64,000 nucleotides of DNA from Aphrocallistes beatrix (lineage: Eukaryota; Porifera; Hexactinellida; Sceptrulophora; Aphrocallistidae): contig OY725500.1 of assembly GCA_963281255.1 (NCBI GenBank), positions 1,674,001-1,738,000 of the forward strand, in the 5' to 3' direction. The position numbers and the translations under genes are program-made. The notes below the pieces were generated by a model. The model had not been told where the DNA came from, made no database searches, and saw nothing but the letters and a program-made list of their open reading frames with translations. Of this stretch, positions 43,452 to 55,040 are shown piece after piece. Each line of letters opens with the position of its first letter. Positions within the stretch are counted from its first letter, which is position 1.

Positions 43452-43700
43452 ATCATTAATAAGAGTAAATATATCCCGGGCGTCGTTAGTACATCTTCTA
43501 AATTTAAAATAAACGTCGAGAATTTCAAGTAGATGAAAGGTACGTGGACTTGCAAGCACAGTTACATATTTCAATCATAAACTCCTTTAAATAAGGACAC
43601 GGACGTGACACTCTCATATCAGGGTAAATTCTAATAGGCCTAATTCGATCTACCATAACTTCTGTTCTACTTGGAATTTCTGCATAGTCTTGGTGTACAA
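43452..43700 (-). CDS. Host-gene exon candidate with one apparent frame break
   Basis: The 3' half reads RTFHLLEILDVYFKFRRCTN and ARDIFTLIND, ending in phase 0 at GAT|GTTATA, which matches the phase-0 start of the next exon. The 5' half, one frame over, reads EVMVDRIRPIRIYPDMRVS and PCPYLKEFMIEICN. One extra base near 43560 would unite them, so this may be a one-base assembly error, or real damage. The acceptor is probably at about 43680 (GACTATGCAG). Helix-rich, conserved-looking sequence, but the family is not recognised. Confidence 0.4.
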
Positions 43701-43739
43701 AAGCAAGGAAATCTTTCAAAAAATTATTCTATGCTCTTC

Positions 43740-44026
43740 AATTTCCAGTTTGAGATCATTCAACGTCAATTTCGGCTATTTTTGTTTGAATTTTTTAAAA
43801 TTCGCCGTTTTTTAGTAGATTGTGAACTTGTATATAACATGTTTCTTGGATGCACAATTGCAATATATTCACTTTTCCGGAGTTTCTAAGCATTGTAATT
43901 GTTGAATCCGAGTCATAGGAATCCTAAAACTAATCAAATCATAGACTACTTCTTACTATGGACTGTCGATTCTCCTATTCAGGTCCATTGTTATTATTGT
44001 TAAATAGGAAATCATATTTTTTGGAA
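43740..44026. other. No gene recognised
   Basis: AT-rich, presumably intron of the minus-strand gene. The plus-strand open frame at 43671-43889 overlaps the exon antisense and is treated as a shadow. Confidence 0.4.
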
Positions 44027-44753
44027 TCCATTGGTCATGTTGGCTGACCTCAACTATGTGTGGAATCTGAGTTATGTGGTTTTCACACCGGTTTTTGACA
44101 GATTTAAGATACAAGCGTTATTAATGCATGATTTTAAAACATAATCAAAGGGGGGACGGGTTGATTTGAAAAGAATTGATCTTTTCTAAAGGAATGTTGT
44201 TACATTCCATGGTTGCCATGGAAACGCATTTTGACCATTTGAGCTTATATCTTGAAAACCGTTTTAGCTATACATTCAAATTTGACTGTATTCTATAGAT
44301 AATACACTACTTTCTATTAGCTCCTAACACATTTAGTTGTATTACATCTTAAGGTTTTCGAGATATGGTGGAATTTAACAAATATGATTTATAAAATATA
44401 TTGCACCATTAGTCGAAAACCTTTTAATACAACAAAATGTATTAGGATAGAAAGTGGCGTGTTATCTATCGAATACACTAAATTTGAATGTATAGCTAAA
44501 ACGGTTTTGAAGATATAGGCTCAAATGGTATAAATACGCTTCCATAGCAACGCTGGAATGTAACAAAATTCATTTAGAAATTTTTGAATCAACCCATTCC
44601 TACATTGATTATTTTTGAAAATCATATATTAATAATGCTTTAAAATGTACTTAAAACAGGTCAGAATATTACAAAATATATCTGTGAAAAACCACATAAC
44701 TAACAATCGACACATATTTGAGGTAAGTAAACATGACCAATGGACAAAAATAC
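44027..44753. mobile_element. Palindromic MITE, distant relative of 1,078-bp family
   Basis: Ends TCCATTGGTCATGTTGGCTG and AAGTAAACATGACCAATGGA, centre near 44395. It shares inner phrases with 35359-36436, such as GGAATGTTGTTACATTCCA, but its outer tips are different. Confidence 0.75.
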
Positions 44754-44792
44754 GACTTACTATTTAACAATAATATATTTTCTATGTCTAAC

Positions 44793-44951
44793 TTGAGCGG
44801 ATTACGAGATATCAATAATACACAATGGATCAAGTTCCAGGACCCTAGATTGATTGCATACAGTCCTTACATAAAGGAGTCTGTGGTTCCAACAAAGTTT
44901 CAGAAATTTAAAATGATGAAATGTTTGCATGAGAATAGAAATAACAAATAA
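44793..44951 (+). other. Unassigned small open frame
   Basis: A 53-codon stretch to a stop, protein-like (SNLSGLRDINNTQWIKFQDP), just outside the palindromic MITE and antisense to the host gene's intron. No family recognised. Confidence 0.2.
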
Positions 44952-44983
44952 GCAGTGCTACTCGTGTTAAATATTTAAAAAAC

Positions 44984-45119
44984 CTCAATTAATCCCGCTG
45001 CTTTTCCAGTGTTCGGCACTCCAACAGAATCAGAATTAGGAAAATGAAGCCAAGGTTCAGTTAGTTGATAATTTGATGAAGGCAATGCAATATCATTGGT
45101 GCTCTGAAACCGTCGGAAT
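44984..45119 (-). CDS. Host-gene exon (136 nt)
   Basis: Acceptor ATATTTTTCTAG and donor GAG|GTTTTT bound an open frame, phase 2 in and 0 out, encoding FRRFQSTNDIALPSSNYQLT and then EPWLHFPNSDSVGVPNTG. It joins in phase from the exon at 58041-58384 (AG plus A completes an Arg codon). About 13 kb of transposon-filled DNA lies between them. No family recognised. Confidence 0.55.
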
Positions 45120-45186
45120 CTAGAAAAATATTCATTTAGAATAAGAACAAAAACTGGCACAAAATACAGAAATAAGATTATAAATA

Positions 45187-45258
45187 CAGTCGACTCCGCT
45201 TAATAGGGTCGCTGTTTAATCGGGTCACAATTAGCAGGACCTTATTAAACGGAGTTTG
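45187..45258. mobile_element. Very short pogo-type MITE
   Basis: CAGTCGACTCCGCTTAATAG at the left and CCTTATTAAACGGAGTTTG at the right, with TA flanks. A deleted relative of 10522-10709. Confidence 0.75.
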
Positions 45259-45952
45259 TATATACGTATAAATTATAGCAAAATTTAATCGAAGACTGGA
45301 TACAACGCGATATTTTGGGATTTTGGTGCAAATTGCCGCAATCTATATATGGATTCTAAAATGAATAATTTGGGTCACTGAAATGGTGAAATCGCAATAG
45401 TTCAGACTCAGGGAGGATTCGTCTTCTGGATCGAAATTGGGAGCCCTGGAAAGCTTCCAGGTTCCCAATTATAAAAATACAAAATCTGATCGCAAGGAGC
45501 CCACTTTGCATCGCCGAGGGCTCGCATATTACTTCGCTTATTATCCTTACATCAGTGGCTTAATGAATGGCCATGCCACTGAAATAGGAGTAATATAGCA
45601 CACAATTTAATTAACTGTGCAATTCTTAGTGATAAACCTACTCTGGTACTTTTCTATGGCAGATGTGGTTGTGAATAACTATTAGAATCGAATTATAGCA
45701 TAACGTATAAAATCCAATATCGACAATTGTGATGAAAGTAAGTTTCAAATAATTTTTTTGAATTAATATTTCAAAATATGAATATAATTACTTTAAACTA
45801 TAAGTGTAGAGTTTGGCGAAATAATTAGGCAAATCTACATTATAAAAAATCCTACACATGAGATTGTGAAGACATCAGAAAATTAGATTTCTCAGGGTAG
45901 AGTACGAACTAAAGGAGGGTCTTACTAAACATATTTACGTAAATTCTTTATA
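45259..45952. other. No gene recognised
   Basis: AT-rich intronic-looking DNA with a somewhat GC-richer patch at 45410-45560 (GGAGCCCACTTTGCATCGCC) of unknown origin. Confidence 0.4.
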
Positions 45953-46716
45953 CTTAGGGCGTTCAAAATGTTCCAGGCCCAACTTTAGATGTCAAAAGGT
46001 AACAAAGACAAAGTATTTTCAATTCGTTTAATAAATTCATTGCAGGATTATGCTTCGACTGGTATGTTGGTTGCTGTGTTATTAATATAATTGCTGTGGT
46101 TAGCACACACGATATAGACCCAGTTTACGGTCCTTATAAAAAATTTCAATTTTGACATTGAAAAAGACTGGAAAAAAATTTGTATGGATAAAATTCATCA
46201 ACATTGTTAAATAATATCGTTGAAATGTAAAATAATCAAGAAGGCATGGAGAAGATGCAAACGGGAGGTGCTCAGCTGAATATTTTATGATAAAAAGATG
46301 TTATACTAATTATGGTGGATTTTTCCCAATTTTCTGCCACTTAAAAGTGGGACAAAAGTGTCAGTAAATTGAAAAAAACACACATTATTCCCCCAGCTTA
46401 AAATTAGAAGAGTTCAAAGAAATCAAACTCTATGTTATTTGATTTGCAGAATTCAATGGAGAGATTAGTTTTAATCTAAGTTTGCTCAGAACTGAAATAC
46501 ATCAAATATTAAGCTAAAACTCTCCATAAGTACAAGGACCGTAAACCGGGTGTATAAATCGTGTGTGCTAACCACAATAATTACATTATCACAGCAAATC
46601 AAATTGCCAGTAGAAAGGTAATCCTCTGACGAATACAATAAAATAATTTAAAATACATTGTTTCAGTCGCCTTTCGAATTATAAAGTTGGGCCTGGAACA
46701 TATTGAACGCCCTATG
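45953..46716. mobile_element. MITE related to 27792-28558
   Basis: Ends TAGGGCGTTCAAAATGTTCC and GGAACATATTGAACGCCCTA, flanked by TA. The interior contains TTTTAATCTAAGTTTGCTCA, shared with the 27.8-kb element, so the two are members of one family with diverged tips. Confidence 0.85.
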
Positions 46717-47050
46717 TATTTAGCATGTATTTTTCGTAAATAAGATTTATGTATTCAATTTTTTCTTAATAATTTTATACTGTATTCATACATTAAGAAG
46801 GAATGGATCTTATGGGGCCATAGGGCGCCGGTGAATTCTTTGAATTTTCCCATGTGACTCAGGGGGAAACTATGTTCGGTAGTTGCGCAACACAAGAGCT
46901 CAAAGTGCACTTGCATCGTAAAGAATTAGCATTAGCTTCAATGTGATTTTTGCACCAATAATCAGATATAATTTGATTTAAATTGCGAAAATATAAGGTA
47001 GTGATTATATCATTAATTAGGGAAATATCAGAAGCGCGAAAATCTCCTTT
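46717..47050. other. No gene recognised
   Basis: AT-rich spacer between two MITEs. Nothing supported. Confidence 0.4.
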
Positions 47051-47055
47051 AGGAA

Positions 47056-47253
47056 CCGTAAACTGGGGCGACTTTGTCCCACAATAGCAATTTTAATAAA
47101 ATATACTCTCAAACTTGCTAATATGTTGAATGAAACTCTCAATATATCCAAAGGTATTTAAACTGAAGTATTTCTAAGTTGGAGTGTATTTTATTAAAAT
47201 TGTTATTGTGGGACAGAGTCACCTCTTAGGGCCAAAGTTGCCCCAGTTTACGG
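47056..47253. mobile_element. pogo MITE derived from the 8-kb element
   Basis: Palindromic: CCGTAAACTGGGGCGACTTT at the left and CCAAAGTTGCCCCAGTTTACGG trimmed to its inverse at the right. Each arm matches the terminal 140 bp of the pogo element at 8109, including ACCTTTGGATATATTGAGAG. In effect two copies of one transposon end joined tail to tail. Confidence 0.9.
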
Positions 47254-47439
47254 AATATGATTTTGTGCACAATCTTATTTACGAACTAAAATTTTTGTAT
47301 ATTATAATAACTCCCAAACATCATGTTAGCATCGATTTTGGTTTATTAATATTTTTATAGAGGGTTAAAGTAGAAGTGTCGTCCGTACTCTATAATACTC
47401 TGGAATAAATATCAAGTGTTTATGGCAGTGTTCGAGGTA

Positions 47440-47822
47440 AGTCATGTAGAGAGATACCTGCTGTGGTTCAATTTTCTCCCCAACTTCAGAGAACCCGCGG
47501 GAGGCGAAGCACTTCATGATGGTTGCTGGCTTGTGGTCACTCCAAGCTCAAAACAGTAACATAATCAGCTTTGCAATGTTGATCTTCTTGTACAGGTACA
47601 TCCCTTCCCCACCTTCATGAGTGAGAGTGCTGGAGATGAAGTTGCAACTGCTTTCGATAGACAAGCTTCACAACCTGGGTTATTCCTGCATCATATGGCT
47701 GGGTACAGCAAGTAGTGCTCTTAGGGGGAGAACACAACCTTGAGTTGTATTAGTTCGAAACTGTTGTGAACACTTGCGTTGTCCATAAACAGCAGGATCT
47801 TGCGCCCCACTTGAAACATAAT
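47440..47822 (-). pseudogene. Tigger-like transposase fragment (DDE_1)
   Basis: The minus-strand frame FQVGRKILLFMDNASVHNS contains the second catalytic Asp (MDNASVH), followed by VVFSPPKSTTCCTQPYDAGI with the third Asp (QPYDAGI) and VVKLVYRKQLQL. Further on, ATIMKCFASRGFSE is the usual post-catalytic motif. Stops occur after the third Asp region. A different, more Tigger-like lineage than the 9-kb pogo copy. N-terminal half absent. Confidence 0.8.
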
Positions 47823-48106
47823 GGTATCAAATTCGTTTTTCTACTAGGACAAGATGTCTCCGATAGTCCAATACTTATCCTGGGCTGTATAGGAAGACAG
47901 TCAAATTGTCAAAATAACACTCAATTATATCTCAAGTATCAGATCGAATTTTAGAAATCGGTATAGTAGATTTCATCATTACAATGTGCAGAAAAGATTA
48001 ATTACATTTATTATCCCCCTATCCTACTAATATTCTCAAATTTTTGTTTGGAGAGTGATCTATCGCTTCAAATTATAATTATGAGAAAAACACTTTCAAA
48101 GTTTTG

Positions 48107-49740
48107 CTATTTTATTACTAATACGTAATATACCTCAAATTCATAGAATGCATGAAATATAATGTAAAAATTACAGTAATTATTAGTTCTCGCAGAAATA
48201 GAATTCGGAAATGCTCTTACAAAGGTTAATCCAACACAACGCCAATGGTAGGCGCCACCACAACCGTCGCAACTAATTGTCAGTCTTGGATTTTGTTGGA
48301 TTGTGGTAGGCAAGTTCAGAATTGACAGCGGTCGCAAAATGTATTTGAATCTTCGCTATCAACATTAATCTCAGCATAATGTTCCCCTGGGGTATTTACT
48401 GTACCCTTATCGCGGCGATTTCGTGATGCTTCCGCCAGAACAGTGTGCGAAGCGAACTGCCTCCTGCGACGTTTGTGCGTCTCTCGGATACGGCGAATCT
48501 TCGCTAAATTTCGGCAGTGAACCCGTCTCAAAGGAAAGCCTTTGATTAATAACTCGGTGATATTCCCAGAGAATTCAAAACAGATGCGAAAGAAGTGGAA
48601 CCGTCGTTGAAAGACAAGATGGCAAGAGCAGGGCATGTCTTTAGTGACGCCTGTCCGACCCTCTTGAATTTGGGAGCATTATGCCAGAGCTTATTATGGA
48701 GGCTCTCGTTGTCCCTAACGTTATTTACTCGCAGAAGTAAAGGAGGCAAACATAAAAAGTCTCTCGAAGGTGCTGCATTTCAAGCGGAGACAAGTATTCT
48801 TCTCTTGGAATGATGTGGGAAGATGAAAAAGGAGTGAGTGCGAGTTTCTTTTAGAAATAGCACCATGAGTCATCACCTACTTGGCAAGTATGGTGTTTTT
48901 CATCGATGTGTGATACTAGAGTTTGGAGAGCTTCATGAATTTCAGTAGCAGTTTTACCGCAGTTCTGTACAACAACAAGAGTATATATATGCGCAGTTCG
49001 ATCTGCTTTAGCCTCTGGGAGCCCTTGAAAATATTTGCTCTTCTTATGGAGCCACTTCTTTACCCATTTTTGGAACATGTCCCAAGCATTCTTCTTTGCG
49101 AATTTTCAGCGAAGATTTTTGAATGAAGAAGAATCGCCGTCACCAATATAGGTCTCTAGATCAGTTTGTTCTTCTCAACCGAAAGCATCCACATTTCCAC
49201 TGCAACTGAACTCTCTATCGATTATGATGATCCTTTGAAGTTAGAGGTACAAACCGCCTGATGTCTACTCCAGAAAACTGCATAGTCGTCGGGTTCCTCC
49301 AGTTTTTCTGCCCACTTCGAACAATGAACTACCCGTACCTATGCCATGACGCGTCAAAGTTCACAGTACAGTTTGTTATATCAGGAATAACAGATGGTAG
49401 TAATGAATTATATTTGATATTCTCTGCGGAGAATTTTATAGATTTGTCACGGAAGCTTAACGAAATCTTGAAACTTGGATTTAGGCATATTATGAAACGG
49501 AAGTCCATGATACAGCAGAAGAGACGAAAATCTTCCCAACTGGTCGAAGTAGAATGAACAGCAAGCATTGCTCGTGTAGTGATTTCGCTCTTTCCTTTGA
49601 TCTGAACTGACTCATTATTGATGCATGTTTTAGGTGGCCTAGCAATAGGTAGCGAAGCCGGAAACTCAGCAATAACTTGATGACAGCGATTACACTTGAT
49701 GACAAAAAATGATTGTAATCCATCTCAAGTTGGCTGTTGG
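48107..49740 (-). pseudogene. Mutator-like transposase with C-terminal zinc finger, decayed
   Basis: On the minus strand, scattered over all frames: LPIARPPKTCINNES (about 49640), VNFDASWHRYG with a putative catalytic Asp (about 49340), FQKWVKKWLHKKSK and HHTCQVGDDSWCYF (49078-48851; H-x2-C then DSWC), NESLHNKLWHNAPKFKRVGQ (about 48680, N-E-S with a putative catalytic Glu) and ALAILSFNDG (about 48610). These occur in the order known for the Mutator-like transposase domain common in arthropod genomes. Downstream CDRCQF and CDGCGGAYHWRCVGL form a PHD-like Cys4-His-Cys3 start. At least six frame breaks. No terminal repeats identified. Confidence 0.7.
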
Positions 49741-50575
49741 TAAGAGGGTGGACACATCAAGTGCATAATTTACTAGGACAAGTATACAAGCTAAAAACTC
49801 GAGCGAGAATTTCAAGCTTGAAAATCTGATTGTCCGAGGGTTTGATTAGCTTTCGAGAATTTTCAATGTAATAGTTTATTAGTTTGACATCAGAGATCGA
49901 ATAGAAACTAATTTTTCTCTCCTTATTAATAACGGTAATTGTGATCATTTATATTTGAATTCAGAAAAACGATGATTCTAGATAGCTAATACGTAATATA
50001 TGTATATATTTTTTTTGAAAATAATCATCAATAAATCTTCTTCTTCAATGGAGCCATGTAATTATAATTTTATTGAAATGTGAAGTAGCTCTAAAATTTT
50101 AAGAACAAGATTATGTTGATAGAATCTTATATGTTTATTTATTGAGTTGGAGTAAAATGAGTAAATAATCCCAAGGTGATCAGAGAGACTCTAAAAACGC
50201 CACTGTGGGTCACTCCATTCAAGTTAATTCACTAAAACCACGACAGTTACTGAAATCAAATTTGAAATCTACACAGTCAAATTACTCACTTTAGATGTTT
50301 TCTAGTGATCATTTATGCCCAAAAGGCAATTAATATTGCTTATGCCACCTTGATCCACTTGTTCTAAATATATATACAATGGTCACAACAAGTGGCGAGA
50401 GGCTCAAGGTGACACAGGTGCTTGTAATTACATTTGTAAATAAATAATCTATGGATTTCAAAATTGATGCTAGATATTCAATAACCTTGATGGTATTAAT
50501 TGATTGGGTTCCATAGTTAAACCCATTTAATTATTACTTATGATGCAAAGCAAATTGGTGCTCCAATACTTTGGC
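49741..50575. other. No gene; possible decayed Tc1-like MITE
   Basis: Around 50330-50420 GCCACCTTGATCCACTTGTT is mirrored by AACAAGTGGCGAGAGGCTCA, and at 50555-50583 GCTCCAATACTTTGGCAATG resembles a Tc1-like MITE right end. The left end is not resolved. The rest is AT-rich. Confidence 0.45.
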
Positions 50576-50583
50576 AATGTAGT

Positions 50584-50720
50584 ATATATGTCATGGACCA
50601 AAGTGTAAATTGGCCGAGATTTGTGAATCTTGGCTAAATCTTGGCTAAACGCAACTTTGACTGAGCCAAATTGTTGTGCTAACCTAAATTTGATGGGAGC
50701 ATCATACATTATGGGTCAAT
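50584..50720. repeat. Left inverted end of composite element
   Basis: Inverted match to about 57000-57142. Contains CCAAAGTGTAAATTGGCCGA and ends at CATTATGGGTCAA, beyond which the two sides diverge. Confidence 0.8.
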
Positions 50721-50920
50721 ATAAATAGTACATTTATTTAATCTTATTGCGTTATGCGTTATGCAAGAGAGTAGTAAAGATTATGATTACCAGTTGAGAA
50801 AATCCTTTAACGCTAATATAAAACTCATTCATGTTAACAGTAATTAGCAATGCACAATAATTAATTAAAAATATTAACAATTCAACAAAGGTATGAGTCA
50901 TTCGCACTAGTTACTTGTCT

Positions 50921-53745
50921 GTTACGAGGGACAGGGTGTAATTCAGTTGTCACTTGCTCTGTTACGAGGGACAAGGTGTAATTCAGTTGTCACTTGCTCT
51001 GTTACGAGGGACAGGGTGTAGTTCAGTTGTCACTTGCTTTGTTATGAAGTGGTTGGGTGTAACCCAGTTGTCACTTTCTCTGTTACGAGGGACAGGATGT
51101 AGTTCAGTTGTCACTTGCTTTGTTATGAAGGACAGGGTGCAGTTCAGTTGTCAATTGCTTTGTAATGAAGTGGTTGGGTGTAATCCAGTTGTCACTTTCT
51201 CTGTTACGAGGGACAGGGTGTAGTTCAGTTGTCACTTGCTCAGTTACGAGGGACAGGGTGTAATTCAGTTGTCACTTTCTCTGTTACGAGGGACAGGGTG
51301 TAGTTCAGTTGTCACTTGCTCAGTTACGAGGGACAGGGTGTAATTCAGTTGTCACTTTCTCTGTTACGAGGGACAGGGTGTAGTTCAGTTGTCACTTGCT
51401 TTGTTATGAAGGACAGGGTGCAGTTCAGTTGTCACTTGCTTCGTTATGAAGTGGTTGGGTGTAATCCAGTTGTAACTTTCTTTGTTACGAGGGACAGGGT
51501 GTAGTTCAGTTGTCACTTGCTTTGTTATGAAGGACAGGGTGCAGTTCAGTTGTCACTTGCTTTGTAATGAAGTGGTTGGGTGTAATCCAGTTGTCACTTT
51601 CTCTGTTACGAGGGACAGGGTGTAGTTCAGTTGTCACTTGCTCAGTTACGAGGGACAGGGTGTAGTTCAGTTGTCACTTTCTCTGTTACGAGGGACAGGG
51701 TGTAGTTCAGTTGTCACTTGCTTTGTTATGAAGGACAGGTTGCAGTTCAGTTGTCACTTGCTTCGTTATGAAGTGGTTGGGTGTAATCCAGTTGTCACTT
51801 TCTCTGTTACGAGGGACAGGGTGTAGTTCAGTTGTCACTTGCTCAGTTACGAGGGACAGGGTGTAATTCAGTTGTCACTTTCTCTGTTACGAGGGACAGG
51901 GTGTAGTTCAGTTGTCACTGGCTTTGTTATGAAGGACAGGGTGCAGTTCAGTTGTCACTTGCTTTGTAATGAAGTGGTTGGGTGTAATCCAGTTGTCATT
52001 TTCTCTGTTACGAGGGACAGGGTGTAGTTCAGTTGTCACTTGCTCAGTTACGAGGGACAGGGTGTAATTCAGTTGTCACTTTCTCTGTTACGAGGGACAG
52101 GGTGTAGTTCAGTTGTCACTTGCTTTGTTATGAAGGACAGGGTGCAGTTCAGTTGTCACTTGCTTTGTTATGAAGTGGTTGGGTGTAATCCAGTTGTCAC
52201 TTTCTCTGTTACGAGGGACAGGGTGTAATTCAGTTGTCACTTTCTCTGTTACGAGGGACAGGGTGTAGTTCAGTTGTCACTTGCTCAGTTACGAGGGACA
52301 GGGTGTAATCCAGTTGTCACTTTCTCTGTTACGAGGGACAGGGTGTAATTCAGTTGTCACTTTCTCTGTTACGAGGGACAGGGTGTAGTTCAGTTGTCAC
52401 TTGCTCAGTTACGAGGGACAGGGTGTAATTCAGTTGTCACTTGCTTTGTTATGAAGGACAGGGTGCAGTTCAGTTGTCACTTGCTTTGTTATGAAGTGGT
52501 TGGGTGTAATCCAGTTGTCACTTTCTCTCTTACGAGGGACAGGGTGTAGTTCAGTTGTCACTTGCTCAGTTACGAGGGACAGGGTGTAATTCAGTTGTCA
52601 CTTGCTCAGTTACGAGGGACAGGGTGTAATTCAGTTGTCACTTTCTCTGTTACGAGGGACAGGGTGTAGTTCAGTTGTCACTTGCTTTGTTATGAAGGAC
52701 AGGGTGCAGTTCAGTTGTCACTTGCTTTGTTATGAAGTGGTTGGGTGTAATCCAGTTGTCACTTTCTCTGTTACGAGGGACAGGGTGTAATTCAGTTGTC
52801 ACTTTCTCTGTTACGAGGGACAGGGTGTAGTTCAGTTGTCACTTGCTCAGTTACGAGGGACAGGGTGTAATCCAGTTGTCACTTTCTCTGTTACGAGGGA
52901 CAGGGTGTAATTCAGTTGTCACTTTCTCTGTTACGAGGGACAGGGTGTAGTTCAGTTGTCACTTGCTCAGTTACGAGGGACAGGGTGTAATTCAGTTGTC
53001 ACTTGCTTTGTTATGAAGGACAGGGTGCAGTTCAGTTGTCACTTGCTTTGTTATGAAGTGGTTGGGTGTAATCCAGTTGTCACTTTCTCTCTTACGAGGG
53101 ACAGGGTGTAGTTCAGTTGTCACTTGCTCAGTTACGAGGGACAGGGTGTAATTCAGTTGTCACTTGCTCAGTTACGAGGGACAGGGTGTAATTCAGTTGT
53201 CACTTTCTCTGTTACGAGGGACAGGGTGTAGTTCAGTTGTCACTTGCTTTTTTATGAAGGACAGCTTGCAGTTCAGTTGTCACTTGCTTTGTAATGAAGT
53301 GGTTGGGTGTAATCCAGTTGTAACTTTCTTTGTTACGAGGGACAGGGTGTAGTTCAGTTGTCACTTGCTCAGTTACGAGGGACAGGGTGTAATTCAGTTG
53401 TCACTTTCTCTGTTACGAGGGACAGGGTGTAGTTCAGTTGTCACTTGCTTTGTTATGAAGGACAGGGTGCAGTTCAGTTGTCACTTGCTTTGTAATGAAG
53501 TGGTTGGGTGTAATCCAGTTGTCACTTTCTCTGTTACGAGGGACAGGGTGTAGTTCAGTTGTCACTTGCTCAGTTACGAGGGACAGGGTGTAATTCAGTT
53601 GTCACTTTCTCTGTTACGAGGGACAGGGTGTAGTTCAGTTGTCACTTGCTTTGTTATGAAGGACAGGGTGCAGTTCAGTTGTCACTTGCTTCGTTATGAA
53701 GTGGTTGGGTCTAATCCAGTTGTCACTTCCTCTGTTATGAGAGGA
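50921..53745 (+). repeat. Minisatellite, 40-bp unit with higher-order repeats, about 70 copies
   Basis: The unit is GTTACGAGGGACAGGGTGTA plus (A/G)TTCAGTTGTCACTT(G/T)CT(C/T)(T/A). Five unit types (including GTTATGAAGGACAGGGTGCA and a 41-bp GTTATGAAGTGGTTGGGTGT type) cycle in a set order to give a 201-bp higher-order repeat, seen in register at 51638, 51839 and 52040 and again at 53164, 53365 and 53566. A 562-bp block (14 units) is duplicated in tandem (registers 52040, 52602, 53164). The many 62-codon open frames on the plus strand recur because 201 is divisible by three; each ends at a GTGTAG and they are not genes. Confidence 0.95.
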
Positions 53746-53810
53746 TGAAATTGTTTTGAAAAAAACAGGTTGCAGCCATTAACCCAGGAAGAAGCAGTCA
53801 TTAAGCCAGG

Positions 53811-55040
53811 AAGAAATGAAGAGATAAAAGTTTGTTAGTTAATTCTAATGATGAAGTTGGAAAAAGCATCCACCTTCGTCCAGCTGAGAAGTACAGCGTC
53901 TGTCGGTTTGGTGATATTGTCGAGCTGCATACGAAGGGTGGAGAGTTTCGAGGAAAAGAGTGAGCCCGCGCATTAGTAGTTGCCAAGGAAGATGTTTACG
54001 AGACTCTCTGCAAAGCACACGACAAGATCTGTCATGCAGGGAGATTTAGAATGTGGGCCTATTTGGAGAGACATAAACTACACATTACTCGCTCGATCTT
54101 GGACACATTTTTACGACTCTGCTCTATATGCCAGAAGAAGAAGGGGAAGGTGAGTGCGAAAGGATTGTCCACAAGCCAATCATTCCTCCAACTGTTGGCA
54201 AGCGTGCACAATCTGACCTGATAGATTTACGAACGCTGGAGGATAACGGGTACAAATACATCCTCAATTACCAGGACTGCTTTAGCAAGTTTATTGTGTT
54301 GAGAGCGCTTAAAACGAAGTCAGCTGAAGAGGTGTGTGAACACCTGATCTCTATATTCTGTGAACATGGAGCACCTCACATCTTCCAGACAGATAGCGGA
54401 GGTGAATTTACTAATAACATGCTGAATACCACACTGCTTACTGAGTGGACGAGCACACGGTTCGTACAGGGAAGGCCTCGGAAATCCACAGATCAAGGAA
54501 GCATTGAGCGAGCTAATCAAGATGTTGAGAAGCTGCTCTATGCCCGCCTCAAATCATTGAAAAAGTCAATGAACCGATGGGTGAGTGAGTTAAAATATGT
54601 TCAATATACTAAGAATACTGTTAAACATTCTGCTCTGGGCCGTAGTCCCTTTGAGGTACACTTTGGGTCGACCCCCTGATCTATCTGTAGATTTGATGCT
54701 ACCCCAGGAGTTGGTAGACTCGCTCAACACCGAGGACGATGTGAAGAAAGCTCTACAGATGGGTGGCCAGATCATCGAATTCTCTACTCAAACTACCGAG
54801 ACTACAGCAGTTCCTGTCCCACGATCGAGCACGCCTATCCTACCCCCACTCTCTCGCATGACTCTTTGTCAGCTAGATGTGCCAATTCCTTCAGCCGATG
54901 TTTCAAACTAAGTGGATAGAGACCAACAGCATCAGCCATGTTCTTCATATAGCCCAGAATCTGTCCACGAGTACACCGAAGTTGAAGTTCCCTCTTCGCC
55001 TCTCTCTTCTACTGACGAGCTGGATGAAGCAATTCTCTCA
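53811..55040 (+). pseudogene. Integrase-type fossil, left arm of inverted pair
   Basis: A zinc-binding HHCC region (about 53995-54135), then an rve core with SDLIDLRTLEDNGYKYIL, IFQTDSGGEF and GSIERANQDVEK, so the catalytic D-D-E pattern is visible (about 37 residues between second D and E). The KRBA2/SCAND3-like flavour of the core is recalled, not searched. A post-core SALGRSPFEVHFG motif follows. It runs toward the spacer at 55041-55426. Broken fossil, near-identical to the right arm, so the duplication is young relative to the element. Confidence 0.75.

Noticed and set aside
44793-44951. Plus-strand small gene next to the palindromic MITE
   Set aside because: No splice context, no family, antisense within a presumed intron. 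Listed only at low confidence.
50921-53745. CRISPR-like look of regular 40-bp repeats
   Set aside because: Units are contiguous with no unique spacers, the genome is eukaryotic and no cas genes occur.
50954-53748. Series of 60-89-codon plus-strand open frames with LSLLRGTGCSSVVT-like peptides
   Set aside because: They repeat because the 201-bp higher-order unit is divisible by three; each closes at a GTGTAG in the repeat. Minisatellite, not genes.
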